Shown: positions 18,908 through 28,323 of the stretch, in pieces
Numbering within the stretch: the stretch's first letter is position 1
Layout of the letters: each line of letters begins with the position of its first letter
Origin: Gemmatimonadaceae bacterium
Lineage (GTDB): Bacteria; Gemmatimonadota; Gemmatimonadetes; Gemmatimonadales; Gemmatimonadaceae
Assembly: GCA_035606695.1 (NCBI GenBank)
Contig: DATNEW010000001.1
Coordinates: 145,534 to 209,533, forward strand
DNA length: 64,000 nt
Direction of reading: 5' to 3'
The notes under the pieces: model-generated
Database searches by the model: none
Told to the model about the DNA's origin: nothing
The model's input: only the letters and a program-made list of their open reading frames with translations
Made by a program: the position numbers and the translations under genes

Positions 18908-21900
18908 ATGTCGCAAGTGAAGCACGCGCTGTACACGCGGTATGCGCACTACTCGAGACGCCTGGCGCTCGCCGCCGGTACCGCGCTCGCTGCACTGAGC
19001 CCGGCCGCGGCGCTTCATGCGCAGGCCGCTACATCGTCACAGAAACTCGATCAGGAATACACGGCGCAGATCAAGAAGGATCTTTCCGACCCGCGCATCT
19101 CGACGGAGCTCGTCGATCACCTTCCCGCCTCGGCCACGGTGCCGACGCCGCTCAAGTTCCTGGGCCATATCGTCGGGGCGCCGGGCATTCTCGATCACGC
19201 GGCCGACATTCACCGCTATCTCGAGGCGGTGGCGAAGGCGAACCCCAAGCGTGCCAAGTTCTGGAGGATCGGCAAGACCGAAGAGGGGCGCGACATCGTC
19301 CTCATGGCGATCGCCGACGAGCAGACGATCGCGAATTTAGACAAGTATAAAGGCTATCTCAATCAGCTGACCGATCCGCGCAAGACCACGGAAGCGCAGG
19401 CGCGCCAGCTGATTCACACGGCGAAACCGATCTACTACATCACGAGCGGCATGCACTCGCCCGAATCGGGCGGCCCCGAGATGCTGATGGAGCTGGCGTA
19501 TCGCCTGGTGGTGGAAGAGACGCCGCTCATTCAGAACATTCGGAACAACGTCATCACGCTCATCACGCCGGTCGTCGAGGTGGATGGGCGCGAGAAGTAC
19601 GTGGACAACCACTACTTCAACGAGAAGTGGAACAAGGATCACAACATCAATCCCGACGCCGCCGGCGGCGGCCGAGGGGGTGGCGCGCTGCCGCTCATGT
19701 ACTGGGGCAAGTACGTGCAGCACGACAACAACCGCGACGGCATGGGCCAGTTCCTGCAGCTCACGCAGGCGGTGACGCGCGTGCAGCTCGACTGGACGCC
19801 GACGATCATGCACGACCTGCACGAGGCGCAGACGTACCTGTATGCGTCGACCGGCACGGGCCCGTACAACGACGCGCTCGATCCCGTCACCGTGGACGAG
19901 TGGTGGTATCTCGCCAAGAACGACGTGATGGAGATGACGAAGCGCGGCGTGCCGGGCGTGTGGACCTACGGGTTCTATGACGGCTGGGTACCGAATTACA
20001 TGTTCTTCATCGCGCACACGCACAACGCGATCGGACGCTTTTACGAGGTGCAGAGCTACTGCCAGGGTTCGTGTGGCAACTACGTCGTGCGCCCCGGCAA
20101 CACGACGACGAGCAAGGAGTGGTTCCGTCCGAACCCGCCGCTCGATTCGATCACGTGGAGCCCTCGCGCAAACACGAACATTCAGGAATCGGCCATCCTC
20201 TTCGCGCTCAATCGCACGGCGAAGGACAAGGACATGTTCCTGGAGAACTACTGGCTCAAGAACAAGCGGGCGATCGAGAAGGGCACGAAGAAGCCGGGTA
20301 CGGTGGCGGCGTGGGTGATTCCGGCCAACCAGCACGCGCGCGAGAACGCCGCCCAAGCGGTGAATGAGCTCAAGTTGCAGGGCCTCGAGTTCAACCGCGC
20401 GACGCACGACTTCACGGTGGGCAGCGTACAGGTGCACGGCGGCGACTACATCATCCGCGGCGACCAGCCCTTCCGCACGCTCGCCGACATGTATTTCTCG
20501 CTGCAGAACTATCCGCCGCAGAACCCCTCGCCGTACGACGACACCGGCTGGACGTTCCCGTTGATGCGGAACATCACGGTGTATGAGGTAACTGATAAGA
20601 GTATTTTCCAACAACCGATGGACCGCATCCCGCAGAAGGGCGACGTCGTCGCGACGGGCGGCATCAGCGGCAGCGGCAACACCGTGATCGTCGAGAACAA
20701 CAGCGACAACACGCTCGTCTCCTTCCGCTTCAAGAATCCGAACGTCAAGATGGCGGCGGCTGAAGAGTCCTTCTCGGTGGACGGACACACGTTCGCGCCG
20801 GGCGCCATTATCGTCGCCAATGCCAATCGTGCGCAGCTCGAGCCGTCGATCAAGAAGCTCGGGTTGACGGCGTACGCCGTAGCGAGTGCGCCGAGTGTGA
20901 AGTCGCATGACCTGGACATTCCGCGCATCGGGTACATCCACAGCTGGACGCGCACGCAAGACGAAGGCTGGGTGCGGGCCGCGCTCGATACATACGGCGT
21001 CCCCTATCAGTACTTCGGCGAGAACGCCCTGGCGAAGATGGGCGATCTCCGAACGAAGTTCGACGTGATCATCTATCCGCACGGCGGGTCGGGTGTCGGC
21101 CAGCTCGCGCAGGGGGGTCGCGGCGGCCGCGGCGGCGCGACGTCGAACGACCCGGTCCCGTACAAGAGCACGAAGGAATTCCCATCGCTCGGCTACCCGG
21201 ATTCGACGGACGACATTCGCGGCGCGCTGGGTGAGGACGGCATGAAGTCGTTGTATGCCTTCATTCAGCATGGCGGCACGCTGATCACGGAAGGCAACAC
21301 GTCGCAGATTCTGCCCGAGATGAAGCTCACGCCGGGCGTGACGTACGAGCCGGCGAACGCGCTGTTCGCACGCGGAACGATTCTCCGCAGCTTGATCAGC
21401 GATGCAAAGAGCCCGTTGGTGTACGGCTACAATCACACCGAAGTGCCCGTGTACTTCAGCACGGGTCCGGTGTTGAATGCGGGCGCCGGTGCGCCGGCGG
21501 TTGCGTCGTCGCCGGACAACGGCCGCGGTGGGCGCGCCGGCAGCGTGGCGCAGAACACGACGCCGATGGCGAACCTGCTCAAGTTGTCGCCGTGGGATCC
21601 CGATCACACGGGCGCGGCGTTCGGCGTGGCGACGAGTGTGGGCAACGACTTCAACGTCGCGCAGGCGGGACAGGCCGGCGGTGGTCGCGGCGGACGCGGT
21701 GGCGGCGGTGGCTTCGGCGGATTCGGTGGGAATACGGGCCCGGTTACCGTGCCCGGCCTTTCAGCCGATCCGAATTCGTCGACGCGTGTCGTGATGCAGT
21801 TCCCCGAGAAGGCCGAGGACATGCTCTTGTCGGGGACGTTGGAGCATGGCGAGCTGCTGTCGCGCCGCGCGACGCTGGTGGATGAGAAGGTGGGCCAGGG

Positions 21901-22012
21901 TCACGTCGTGATGTTTGCGTTCCGGCCGTATTGGCGGTGGCAGACGCAGGGCACGTTCGCGATGGGGTTCAATGCCATCATGAACTGGAATGATTTGGAC
22001 GCGGGGCGGTAG
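18908..22012 (+). CDS. Secreted M14-family zinc carboxypeptidase
   Basis: 1034 residues. The ATG follows AGGAG (about 18898-18902). A signal peptide spans about residues 18-39 (LALAAGTALAALSPAAALHAQ). The Zn site is HSPE at 183-186 plus a His in MHDLHEAQ at 302/305, about 120 residues later as expected for M14. A long C-terminal region follows, with a glutamine-amidotransferase-like segment (DVIIYPHGGSG) and Gly-rich inserts near residues 735-745 and 918-940. Likely a periplasmic or extracellular peptidase. AT-rich codon patches at 19336-19360 and 20583-20616 stand out. Confidence 0.88.
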   Translation: MSQVKHALYTRYAHYSRRLALAAGTALAALSPAAALHAQAATSSQKLDQEYTAQIKKDLSDPRISTELVDHLPASATVPTPLKFLGHIVGAPGILDHAADIHRYLEAVAKANPKRAKFWRIGKTEEGRDIVLMAIADEQTIANLDKYKGYLNQLTDPRKTTEAQARQLIHTAKPIYYITSGMHSPESGGPEMLMELAYRLVVEETPLIQNIRNNVITLITPVVEVDGREKYVDNHYFNEKWNKDHNINPDAAGGGRGGGALPLMYWGKYVQHDNNRDGMGQFLQLTQAVTRVQLDWTPTIMHDLHEAQTYLYASTGTGPYNDALDPVTVDEWWYLAKNDVMEMTKRGVPGVWTYGFYDGWVPNYMFFIAHTHNAIGRFYEVQSYCQGSCGNYVVRPGNTTTSKEWFRPNPPLDSITWSPRANTNIQESAILFALNRTAKDKDMFLENYWLKNKRAIEKGTKKPGTVAAWVIPANQHARENAAQAVNELKLQGLEFNRATHDFTVGSVQVHGGDYIIRGDQPFRTLADMYFSLQNYPPQNPSPYDDTGWTFPLMRNITVYEVTDKSIFQQPMDRIPQKGDVVATGGISGSGNTVIVENNSDNTLVSFRFKNPNVKMAAAEESFSVDGHTFAPGAIIVANANRAQLEPSIKKLGLTAYAVASAPSVKSHDLDIPRIGYIHSWTRTQDEGWVRAALDTYGVPYQYFGENALAKMGDLRTKFDVIIYPHGGSGVGQLAQGGRGGRGGATSNDPVPYKSTKEFPSLGYPDSTDDIRGALGEDGMKSLYAFIQHGGTLITEGNTSQILPEMKLTPGVTYEPANALFARGTILRSLISDAKSPLVYGYNHTEVPVYFSTGPVLNAGAGAPAVASSPDNGRGGRAGSVAQNTTPMANLLKLSPWDPDHTGAAFGVATSVGNDFNVAQAGQAGGGRGGRGGGGGFGGFGGNTGPVTVPGLSADPNSSTRVVMQFPEKAEDMLLSGTLEHGELLSRRATLVDEKVGQGHVVMFAFRPYWRWQTQGTFAMGFNAIMNWNDLDAGR

Positions 22013-22120
22013 CGCTGGGCGTTGGGCGACGGGCGCTGGGCGTGAAAGCAAAAGGGCGATGGGATCTTCTCCGTCGCCCTTTGCAGTTTCGCCCACCGCC
22101 CAGCGCCCAGCGCCCATCGC
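22013..22120. terminator. Bidirectional stem-loop between convergent genes
   Basis: An inner hairpin pairs GCAAAAGGGCGA (22048-22059) with TCGCCCTTTGC (22074-22085). Outer arms built from repeats of GCGCTGGGCG (22013-22042) face inverse copies CGCCCAGCGC (22091-22120). It sits exactly between the stops of two convergent genes, so termination in both directions is the simplest reading. Confidence 0.75.
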
Positions 22121-22899
22121 TACTTCCCGACGCGCCTTCCCAGAATCATCTTTACAATACTCTTATCCCCGCCCGCGGTCAGCGCCGAGCCGTAGCCGAG
22201 GTTGAACTCCCACGCCGGACCCAGGTCGAGATTGACCGCGCCGAAGAGCAAATGCTCCTGCTCGGCGATCGGATCGAGGCGCGTGAGCGTGCCCGTCGAT
22301 CCGTAGTACTCGATCGCCAGGTTCACCTTCTTCGTCAGGTCGTAGCCGACGTTGAGATTCGGTTCGAAGTCGAACGGTTTGTTCGCGTTCGGCCCGCGAA
22401 GCGACTTGCCGAGCGTGGGATTGAACGAGACGTACCATCGGTCGACGGTCTTGTCGATGATCGGCCGCAATTCGTACGTCCAGGTGTCGCCGGAGAATTT
22501 CTCCTTGGAGTAGCCGATCTCCTGGGAGATGCTGACGCCGACGGGCCAACCCCAGCTTTCCGGCGCGCGCACGCGCGGGCGGATGTGGGTGCCGACCCAC
22601 TGGTAGTTCTGTCCGTCGGGCTTGGCGGTGAACCAATAGAAGCCGAGCTCCGACCAGTCGTTCCAGCCGTGGGTGATCTCGAGCGTTTCGTGCAGCGCGT
22701 GATTGGTGGCGATGATCCCGTCGTCGGATGTCGCGCGACTGCCCTTGAGGGTGTAGTTCGAGTGGAGCTCGAACATGGTGATGCCCTTGGGCATGGTCTC
22801 GGAGCCGTAGACCTGGATTTCGTAGTTTTCCTGGGCGGCGAGTGGTCGCGCCAGCAGGCACAGTGAGCCGACGAACGCCAGAACGAAGATGGATCGCAT
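22120..22899 (-). CDS. Outer-membrane beta-barrel protein, unknown ligand
   Basis: 259 residues with a signal peptide (IFVLAFVGSLCLLARPLAAQE). The mature protein is a run of amphipathic strands rich in Tyr and Trp (FELHSNYTLKG, WSELGFYWFTA, YELRPIIDK, LNVGYDLTKKVNLAIEYYGS, WEFNLGYGSAL), typical of a small outer-membrane barrel. No named family is assigned with certainty. The last codons (about 22148-22166) are AT-rich. Convergent with the M14 gene and divergent from the first TPR kinase. Confidence 0.68.
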   Translation of the reverse strand: MRSIFVLAFVGSLCLLARPLAAQENYEIQVYGSETMPKGITMFELHSNYTLKGSRATSDDGIIATNHALHETLEITHGWNDWSELGFYWFTAKPDGQNYQWVGTHIRPRVRAPESWGWPVGVSISQEIGYSKEKFSGDTWTYELRPIIDKTVDRWYVSFNPTLGKSLRGPNANKPFDFEPNLNVGYDLTKKVNLAIEYYGSTGTLTRLDPIAEQEHLLFGAVNLDLGPAWEFNLGYGSALTAGGDKSIVKMILGRRVGK

Positions 22900-23029
22900 G
22901 GAGGGAATTGTAAGGAATCACACTGTGCATGGTGCAAGGCCCACGCGTTTGGATAGTTGTACGTCCCGCCGACGCGATTTGCTGACATCAAGCGCTAGCG
23001 ATGGCGTGCGCCAAGTCGTAGAGTAAGGC

Positions 23030-26000
23030 GTGAATGGGGCTTTCCGCGATGCAAGCGTCGACCGCCACCGAAGCCGTTTCGCGGCGGCGGTAGCGGGTCG
23101 GTATCAGGTCGAATCGGAGATCGGACGCGGTGGTGCGGCCTACGTGTTTCGCGCCCGCGACTGCAAGAACGATCGCGTCGTGGCGATCAAGATCCTGCGT
23201 CCCGATCTGACCGGCCTCATTGGTGACGAGCGGTTTCTCCGCGAAATCCGGGTCGCCTCGGCGCTGACGCATCCGCACATCCTGCCGATTCTCGACTCCG
23301 ACAAAGCCGGTGACACGCTCTACTGCGTGATGCCGTTTCTCGAAGGCGAATCGCTGCGGGTTCGCATGACGCGGGAACGCCAACTGTCGCTGACGGACGC
23401 GCTGCAAATCGTGCGTGACGTCGGTGGGGGTTTGCAATACGCGCACGAGGCGGGCCTCGTCCATCGGGACGTGAAGCCGGAGAACATTCTTCTTGCGGGC
23501 CGCGACGGCCCGGTCGAGCGCGGAGCATACCTGGCCGATTTTGGGCTGGCACTCCTCGCGACGGCGCAGCTGGACGAGCGACTGACGGAAAGCGGAATGG
23601 CCGTGGGCACGGTGGCCTACATGAGTCCCGAGCAGTCGAGCGGCTCCGACCGCATCGACGCGCGAACCGATCAGTACAGCCTTGCGTGCGTACTGTTCGA
23701 GATGTTGGCGGGCGTGCCCCCGTACCCCGGGTCCGACGCGCGAACGATCGCCGTGCGGCATCGCCTCGATCCCGTCCCTCGTCTCCGCAACATCCGCGAG
23801 TCCATTCCCGCGGGTGTGGACGAGGCGGTGGCGCGCGCGATGTCGAAGACGCCCGCCGACCGATTCAAGAGCGTCGGCGCATTCGTCGAGGCGCTGAGCG
23901 ACGCCATGGCCGACGACATCCGCTTGCAGTACAGCGGGCCGACCACGCTCGTTTCGGCCGCGTCGCTCGGTCTCGAACGCCCGTGGCGCAAGCGCGGGCT
24001 CATCGTCGTGGGACTCGCGGCGGCGGCGGCCATCGCGGCCGCGGTTCGATTCGCCTGGCCAACGGTGTTCCCATCGCGGATCGACGACGACGTCATCGCC
24101 GTCGCGCCATTTTCGACGACCGAGAGTGCCCTCGGCATCTGGCGTGAGGGCCTCGTCGACATGTTGTATCGCGGGCTCGACGAAGCCGGACCGATTCGAG
24201 CGGTCTCGCCGACGACCGTGCTCAGACAGTGGCAGCGGTTCGCGGACTCGAACACGAAGGCGGATCGTGCGTCGACCGCGGAGCTCGCGCGACGGACGGG
24301 CGCTCGGTACGGCGTCTTTGGTGCGCTCGTTCGCTCGGGAGGAGACTCGGTGCGTGCCACGGCGTCGGTATTCGACGTCGCGACGTCAGCCGTGCTCGCG
24401 CAATTCGACGTCCGCGATGACACGCTGCACATGGGTCGTCTGGGCGACAGTCTGACGGTCTCGGTACTTCGCGCCATCGGAAGCGCCGGACGCGCGCACG
24501 TCGCGGAGCTTCGGTTGGCGTCGGCGGGACACGCCGCGAACTTGCTCGCCTTGAAGGAGTTCTTGCAGGGCGAGCATCACTTTCGCCTGGCGGCGTGGGA
24601 TTCCGCGCTAACCCATTATCGGCGAAGTCTCGCGGCGGATTCGACGAATCCGATTCTGCTTTCGCGCCTGAGCGTCGCGCTGCGATGGCAGGGTCTGAAC
24701 AACGACCCCGATGCGCGCGCATACGCGCTGCGCGCGGATCAGTTCAACCACGGCTTGGCTCCGCGGGACAGCCTCATGGTCGCGGCGGGAGCGCTCCTGG
24801 CCAAGGTCACGCTGTGGTTCGCGGACAGCACCTTTTGGAATGACCGCGCGCGTCTCTTCAGCACCCTCGAAACCGCGACCCAGCGCTATCCGAACGAAGC
24901 GGACGCGTGGTACGAGCTCGGCGACGCGCACTATCGCACCGACGCGAACGCGCGAGCGGCGCTCGACGCATTCGATCGTGCCATTCGGATCGACTCGAGC
25001 TTCGCGCCGGCATATCCGAATGCCGTCATCCTGGCGATGGCCCTTCGCGGACCGGCCGACGCGCAACGCTACCTGCGAGCATATCTGGCGCTGAATCCGA
25101 CCGACGCGCATGCGAGCGGCTTTCGACTTGCCGCGACGCTGCTCAATGGCGCGCCGTGGGAATCCAGCCAGGTACAGCGCTTTCTCGGCTCCGCGAGCGC
25201 CGATCTGATTCAGGATGCGTCCAGTGTCGTGGCGTACTGGCCGGATTCCGGCGAGACCGCGGTCCGCTTCGCACGCGTGTTTGCGTCCGGACTTCGTTCG
25301 ACGACCGCGGCATACAGCGATTCATCGTTCATCTCGTTTCAGGTCGCACATTACCTCGCGTTCCGCGGGCATTTGCATGACGCCGTACGCACGCTCGGGA
25401 CGACGCCAATGACGCTTGCGCGCGTGCCGGGCAGCCAGTATCTGCGCGGAACGATCGTCGCGACGCTGATGATGATGGGGGCCGCGCCCGACGCGGATGC
25501 ACGGCGATTCTTTTCGACGCTCGCGCGCGCGCCCGTCGATCAGCCAACGGGCTTGATCATGGCGTTGCCCTGGTGGAGCGCGCGAGGCGATACGGCATCC
25601 CTGCTCGACGTGGCCCTGCGCGCGCACGACGCCGCGGCTCGCGGTCGTGGGTTGAGGGCTTCCTACGCCGGCTACGTCGAAGCCGCGGCGCGCGCGTATG
25701 GCGCGCTCGCCCGGCACGATAGCGCAGCCGCGCTCGCCGGCTTACTGGCCTTGCCCGCTCAGGGCTGCATGTATCCGTATTGTCCGAACGATCGCTTCGT
25801 CGCCGCGGAGCTCCTTGCCGCGGCTGGGCGTTACCGCCAGGCGGCGAACATCCTCGACGATGTGCCGAACCTGTATAGCCCGCTCGGCGTGATGTGGCGT
25901 TTTCGGCGAGCGCAGGTCGCGGAAGCGCTGCATCGTGATGCGCTGGCGCTTCAGGAATATGGCTTCGTTGCCGGCGAATGGGCTCACGCCGATCCGGAGT

Positions 26001-26074
26001 TCAGTGCGGTCGTCGCTCAGGCCGCCGCGGGGATCGACCGCCTGAACGGCCGCGACCGTAGCCACGCGCCATGA
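23030..26074 (+). CDS. Transmembrane Ser/Thr protein kinase with TPR-like C-terminus
   Basis: 1014 residues from a GTG. The kinase domain (about 24-285) has GRGGAA, the ATP Lys in VAIK (K54), catalytic HRDVKPEN (D147), ADFGLA and an SPEQSSG segment. One membrane helix lies at about 320-342. Outside it, a segment beginning VIAVAPFSTTES resembles the FlgO/TolB-like domain of such kinases, followed by a long helical region with TPR-like repeats (DAWYELGDAHYRTDANARAAL). PknB-like, probably a membrane sensor kinase. It ends one base before the convergent LanC-like gene. A second kinase of the same build is at 34453-37584. Confidence 0.9.
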   Translation: MNGAFRDASVDRHRSRFAAAVAGRYQVESEIGRGGAAYVFRARDCKNDRVVAIKILRPDLTGLIGDERFLREIRVASALTHPHILPILDSDKAGDTLYCVMPFLEGESLRVRMTRERQLSLTDALQIVRDVGGGLQYAHEAGLVHRDVKPENILLAGRDGPVERGAYLADFGLALLATAQLDERLTESGMAVGTVAYMSPEQSSGSDRIDARTDQYSLACVLFEMLAGVPPYPGSDARTIAVRHRLDPVPRLRNIRESIPAGVDEAVARAMSKTPADRFKSVGAFVEALSDAMADDIRLQYSGPTTLVSAASLGLERPWRKRGLIVVGLAAAAAIAAAVRFAWPTVFPSRIDDDVIAVAPFSTTESALGIWREGLVDMLYRGLDEAGPIRAVSPTTVLRQWQRFADSNTKADRASTAELARRTGARYGVFGALVRSGGDSVRATASVFDVATSAVLAQFDVRDDTLHMGRLGDSLTVSVLRAIGSAGRAHVAELRLASAGHAANLLALKEFLQGEHHFRLAAWDSALTHYRRSLAADSTNPILLSRLSVALRWQGLNNDPDARAYALRADQFNHGLAPRDSLMVAAGALLAKVTLWFADSTFWNDRARLFSTLETATQRYPNEADAWYELGDAHYRTDANARAALDAFDRAIRIDSSFAPAYPNAVILAMALRGPADAQRYLRAYLALNPTDAHASGFRLAATLLNGAPWESSQVQRFLGSASADLIQDASSVVAYWPDSGETAVRFARVFASGLRSTTAAYSDSSFISFQVAHYLAFRGHLHDAVRTLGTTPMTLARVPGSQYLRGTIVATLMMMGAAPDADARRFFSTLARAPVDQPTGLIMALPWWSARGDTASLLDVALRAHDAAARGRGLRASYAGYVEAAARAYGALARHDSAAALAGLLALPAQGCMYPYCPNDRFVAAELLAAAGRYRQAANILDDVPNLYSPLGVMWRFRRAQVAEALHRDALALQEYGFVAGEWAHADPEFSAVVAQAAAGIDRLNGRDRSHAP

Positions 26075-26075
26075 C

Positions 26076-27347
26076 TCAGGTCGTGGCCGCGACCGCCAAA
26101 ACGCTCGGAAGCGCGCCATCAGACATTCGTAAATAGAAATATCCAATGCCGGCCACGCCCAGCATGAGCGAGGGGCTGCTGCCGCGTACGAGTCCGCACT
26201 GCCACCCGCCTGCCTCGTGCCCGTGTCGAGCCGCGCCCTCGAGAATGATGCGAGCGAGACTTTCCTTGGCGGACGATTCGGCTCGTCCGTCCGCCTCGCC
26301 GGCCAGGAATTCAGCGACACCGCCCCACCCGTGGCAGAGTGAGTAGTCATCGTCGGCAATGTTCTCTCGGCCGGCCAGGGCGGCCGCGATCGCGCGAAGC
26401 ACGGCGTCGACATCTCGCTCGTACTTCCCGTCCACGTCTCCGACAATGGCGACGGCGCGGCGCCGCGCGAGTCCGATGCCGGGCGCGCCGAAGCACCAGG
26501 CGACGCCGCATGGAGCCGGCGACGATTCACCGTCGGTGAACCGATAGTCCGGCCAGTTGTCGCACTCCGGAATGAATTCGCCCGACTCATACCGAAACGC
26601 CTGGCGAGCCGCTTCGGCGAAGCGTGATTCACCGGTTTCCGCGTACAGCTCGGCGAGACCCCAGCCGATGCCGGCGGCGCCGTGTCCGAACCCCGTCAAC
26701 GCCCGCGGCGAGTGGAAACCGGTCGCGCGACTGTCCCATGACCAGCCGGCGTCGCTCCGTTGGGCCGACGCGAGGATGCGGTCGCCCAGACGGATCGCCA
26801 AGTCGATGAGAGAATCGTCATATAAGTTTCGACTCAGCGACAGCAGCGGCGTCATGGCGCCGGCGGCGCCCGAGATGACGTCCAGGAGCGCGCCGTCGGC
26901 GACCGGCTGAGACGAAAGATTCTTCAGCTCGCGCCGCGCGTGGCGGAGGAAATCGTCGCGGTCCAGGAGACGTCCAACGCGGTACAACGCGTGGGCGTGG
27001 CCGAGCACACCCGTAAAGTAGGAATACTGAAAGGCGCGCGGCAACGACGGACATGCCGCCATCGCCGACCGAGCCGCCGCAATGGCCGTGTCGCGCACAC
27101 GTGGCTCACCATCGCGAACGGCGACTTCGGCGAGAAACAGCGCAATACCAGCCGTGCCGTCATAGACGTCGGCAGCGATCGGCGCATGCGTGAAGCGCGC
27201 GTCTTCGTCCGAATTCCCCTGCTGATGCGGTCCGAGCCAGGTGCAGCGTCCGCGGTATCGGATCGCGCTGTCGCAGAGTGAGTTCGCGATCGCGTATGCG
27301 ACCGCGGCGGCCTCGTCCTGGACCTTGGAGCTCAATGAGAAGCTCAC
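26076..27347 (-). CDS. LanC-like lanthionine cyclase
   Basis: 423 residues with the repeated helical/Gly-rich pattern of lanthionine synthetase C proteins: YDGTAGIALF (about 62-71), GVLGHAHAL, GFGHGAAGIGWGLAEL (219-234), WCFGAPGIGLAR (284-295), YSLCHGWGG (335-343). Probable zinc ligands are Cys285 and Cys338/His339, so the active site looks intact. LanC enzymes add Cys thiols to dehydroalanine or dehydrobutyrine to close (methyl)lanthionine rings. It overlaps the HopA1-like gene by four bases and is the last gene of the cluster that starts with the repeat-containing precursor. Cytosolic. Confidence 0.9.
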   Translation of the reverse strand: MSFSLSSKVQDEAAAVAYAIANSLCDSAIRYRGRCTWLGPHQQGNSDEDARFTHAPIAADVYDGTAGIALFLAEVAVRDGEPRVRDTAIAAARSAMAACPSLPRAFQYSYFTGVLGHAHALYRVGRLLDRDDFLRHARRELKNLSSQPVADGALLDVISGAAGAMTPLLSLSRNLYDDSLIDLAIRLGDRILASAQRSDAGWSWDSRATGFHSPRALTGFGHGAAGIGWGLAELYAETGESRFAEAARQAFRYESGEFIPECDNWPDYRFTDGESSPAPCGVAWCFGAPGIGLARRRAVAIVGDVDGKYERDVDAVLRAIAAALAGRENIADDDYSLCHGWGGVAEFLAGEADGRAESSAKESLARIILEGAARHGHEAGGWQCGLVRGSSPSLMLGVAGIGYFYLRMSDGALPSVLAVAATT

Positions 27348-28321
27348 GACAACTCATAGTCGCGGTGCGACTCGGAATTCAAATGGAATCGATCCAGGTC
27401 GTAGCCGAACGCATCGATGACTTCCTCGACCCTGGTGAGCGCCTGTGCGCCGTGTCGTGATGCCTCGACGAACGCCTGCGCGAGCAACGCCGCGCGTTGT
27501 TCGCCGAAACTCATCGGCTCGACGGGGTCCTCCGCGACCGACAGTCCAGGACGAAGGGGACGAGTGAAGGCCGAGACCTCGGGCCGCATCCAGTCGCGCA
27601 TGCGGTCATGGATTTCGGCGACGATTGCCGCGTCGCGCGACCAGTCGTCCGCGCGCGTGTAGAGGATGGCCGCATCCGCTCGGCCAAAGCCACGCACGTC
27701 GTTCAGCACCTTGAGCTGAAATGCGGCGCCGGCGTCGTTGAAGCGATCGGAGATCGCGCGTGTCAACGAGGCCGCTCCGGCGGGAGTGACATGCCAGTAC
27801 GTTCGAAGCTGGCCAATCCGCTGGCCGTTGCTTGCATCGCCGAGCACGACGTAGTGTCCCGGATACAAGTTTCTGTATTCAGGCGGAAATCGGACGCGCG
27901 CCGCATCGTTCGGCGCGGGGCTCACCGCGACATTGTCGGACGTCGCCCAAAGATGCAGGTCGTCGTGCTCGACGTGCCGTAGTTCCGATTTGGATATCGA
28001 ACCGGCGCGCCACGATCCGTCCCACCAGCCGGTTCCCGAATTCGCCGCGCCGAGCTCGGCGACGAGTGATGCCGTCGTCGGATTCTGACGTGGAGCGACG
28101 GTGCGCTGAGCGAACACGGAACGACGACAGTGCAGCGTGTTGTACAGCACGGTGGCAAGGACCTGCTGCGCCGCGGCGGTCAAAACCTGTGAGCCGGAGG
28201 AGGCATCGGCCGCGCGATAGCGCATGCCGAAGATGGAAAACGCGTCGGGAGCGACGACCGCGAATGATTCGAGTGTCGCGCGCAATTGGGCTCTGAGCGG
28301 TCCCGTCGGAAGCGCCAACAT
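27344..28321 (-). CDS. HopA1-family protein, putative lyase half of a split Ser/Thr dehydratase
   Basis: 325 residues from the ATG at 28321, two bases after the stop of the kinase gene (TGACG-ATG); longer upstream frames are shadows of that gene. The HopA1 signature is clear: RTYWHVTPAGAASL (173-186), FQLKVLND (201-208) and RADAAILYTRADD (about 214-226). HopA1-like proteins work with APH-type kinases in class V lanthipeptide and thioamitide pathways. There the kinase phosphorylates Ser/Thr and the HopA1-like partner is thought to eliminate phosphate. The order kinase-HopA1-LanC with 2-base and overlapping junctions supports one operon. The lyase role is from family knowledge, not shown here. 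Confidence 0.87.
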   Translation of the reverse strand: MLALPTGPLRAQLRATLESFAVVAPDAFSIFGMRYRAADASSGSQVLTAAAQQVLATVLYNTLHCRRSVFAQRTVAPRQNPTTASLVAELGAANSGTGWWDGSWRAGSISKSELRHVEHDDLHLWATSDNVAVSPAPNDAARVRFPPEYRNLYPGHYVVLGDASNGQRIGQLRTYWHVTPAGAASLTRAISDRFNDAGAAFQLKVLNDVRGFGRADAAILYTRADDWSRDAAIVAEIHDRMRDWMRPEVSAFTRPLRPGLSVAEDPVEPMSFGEQRAALLAQAFVEASRHGAQALTRVEEVIDAFGYDLDRFHLNSESHRDYELS

Positions 28322-28323
28322 CG

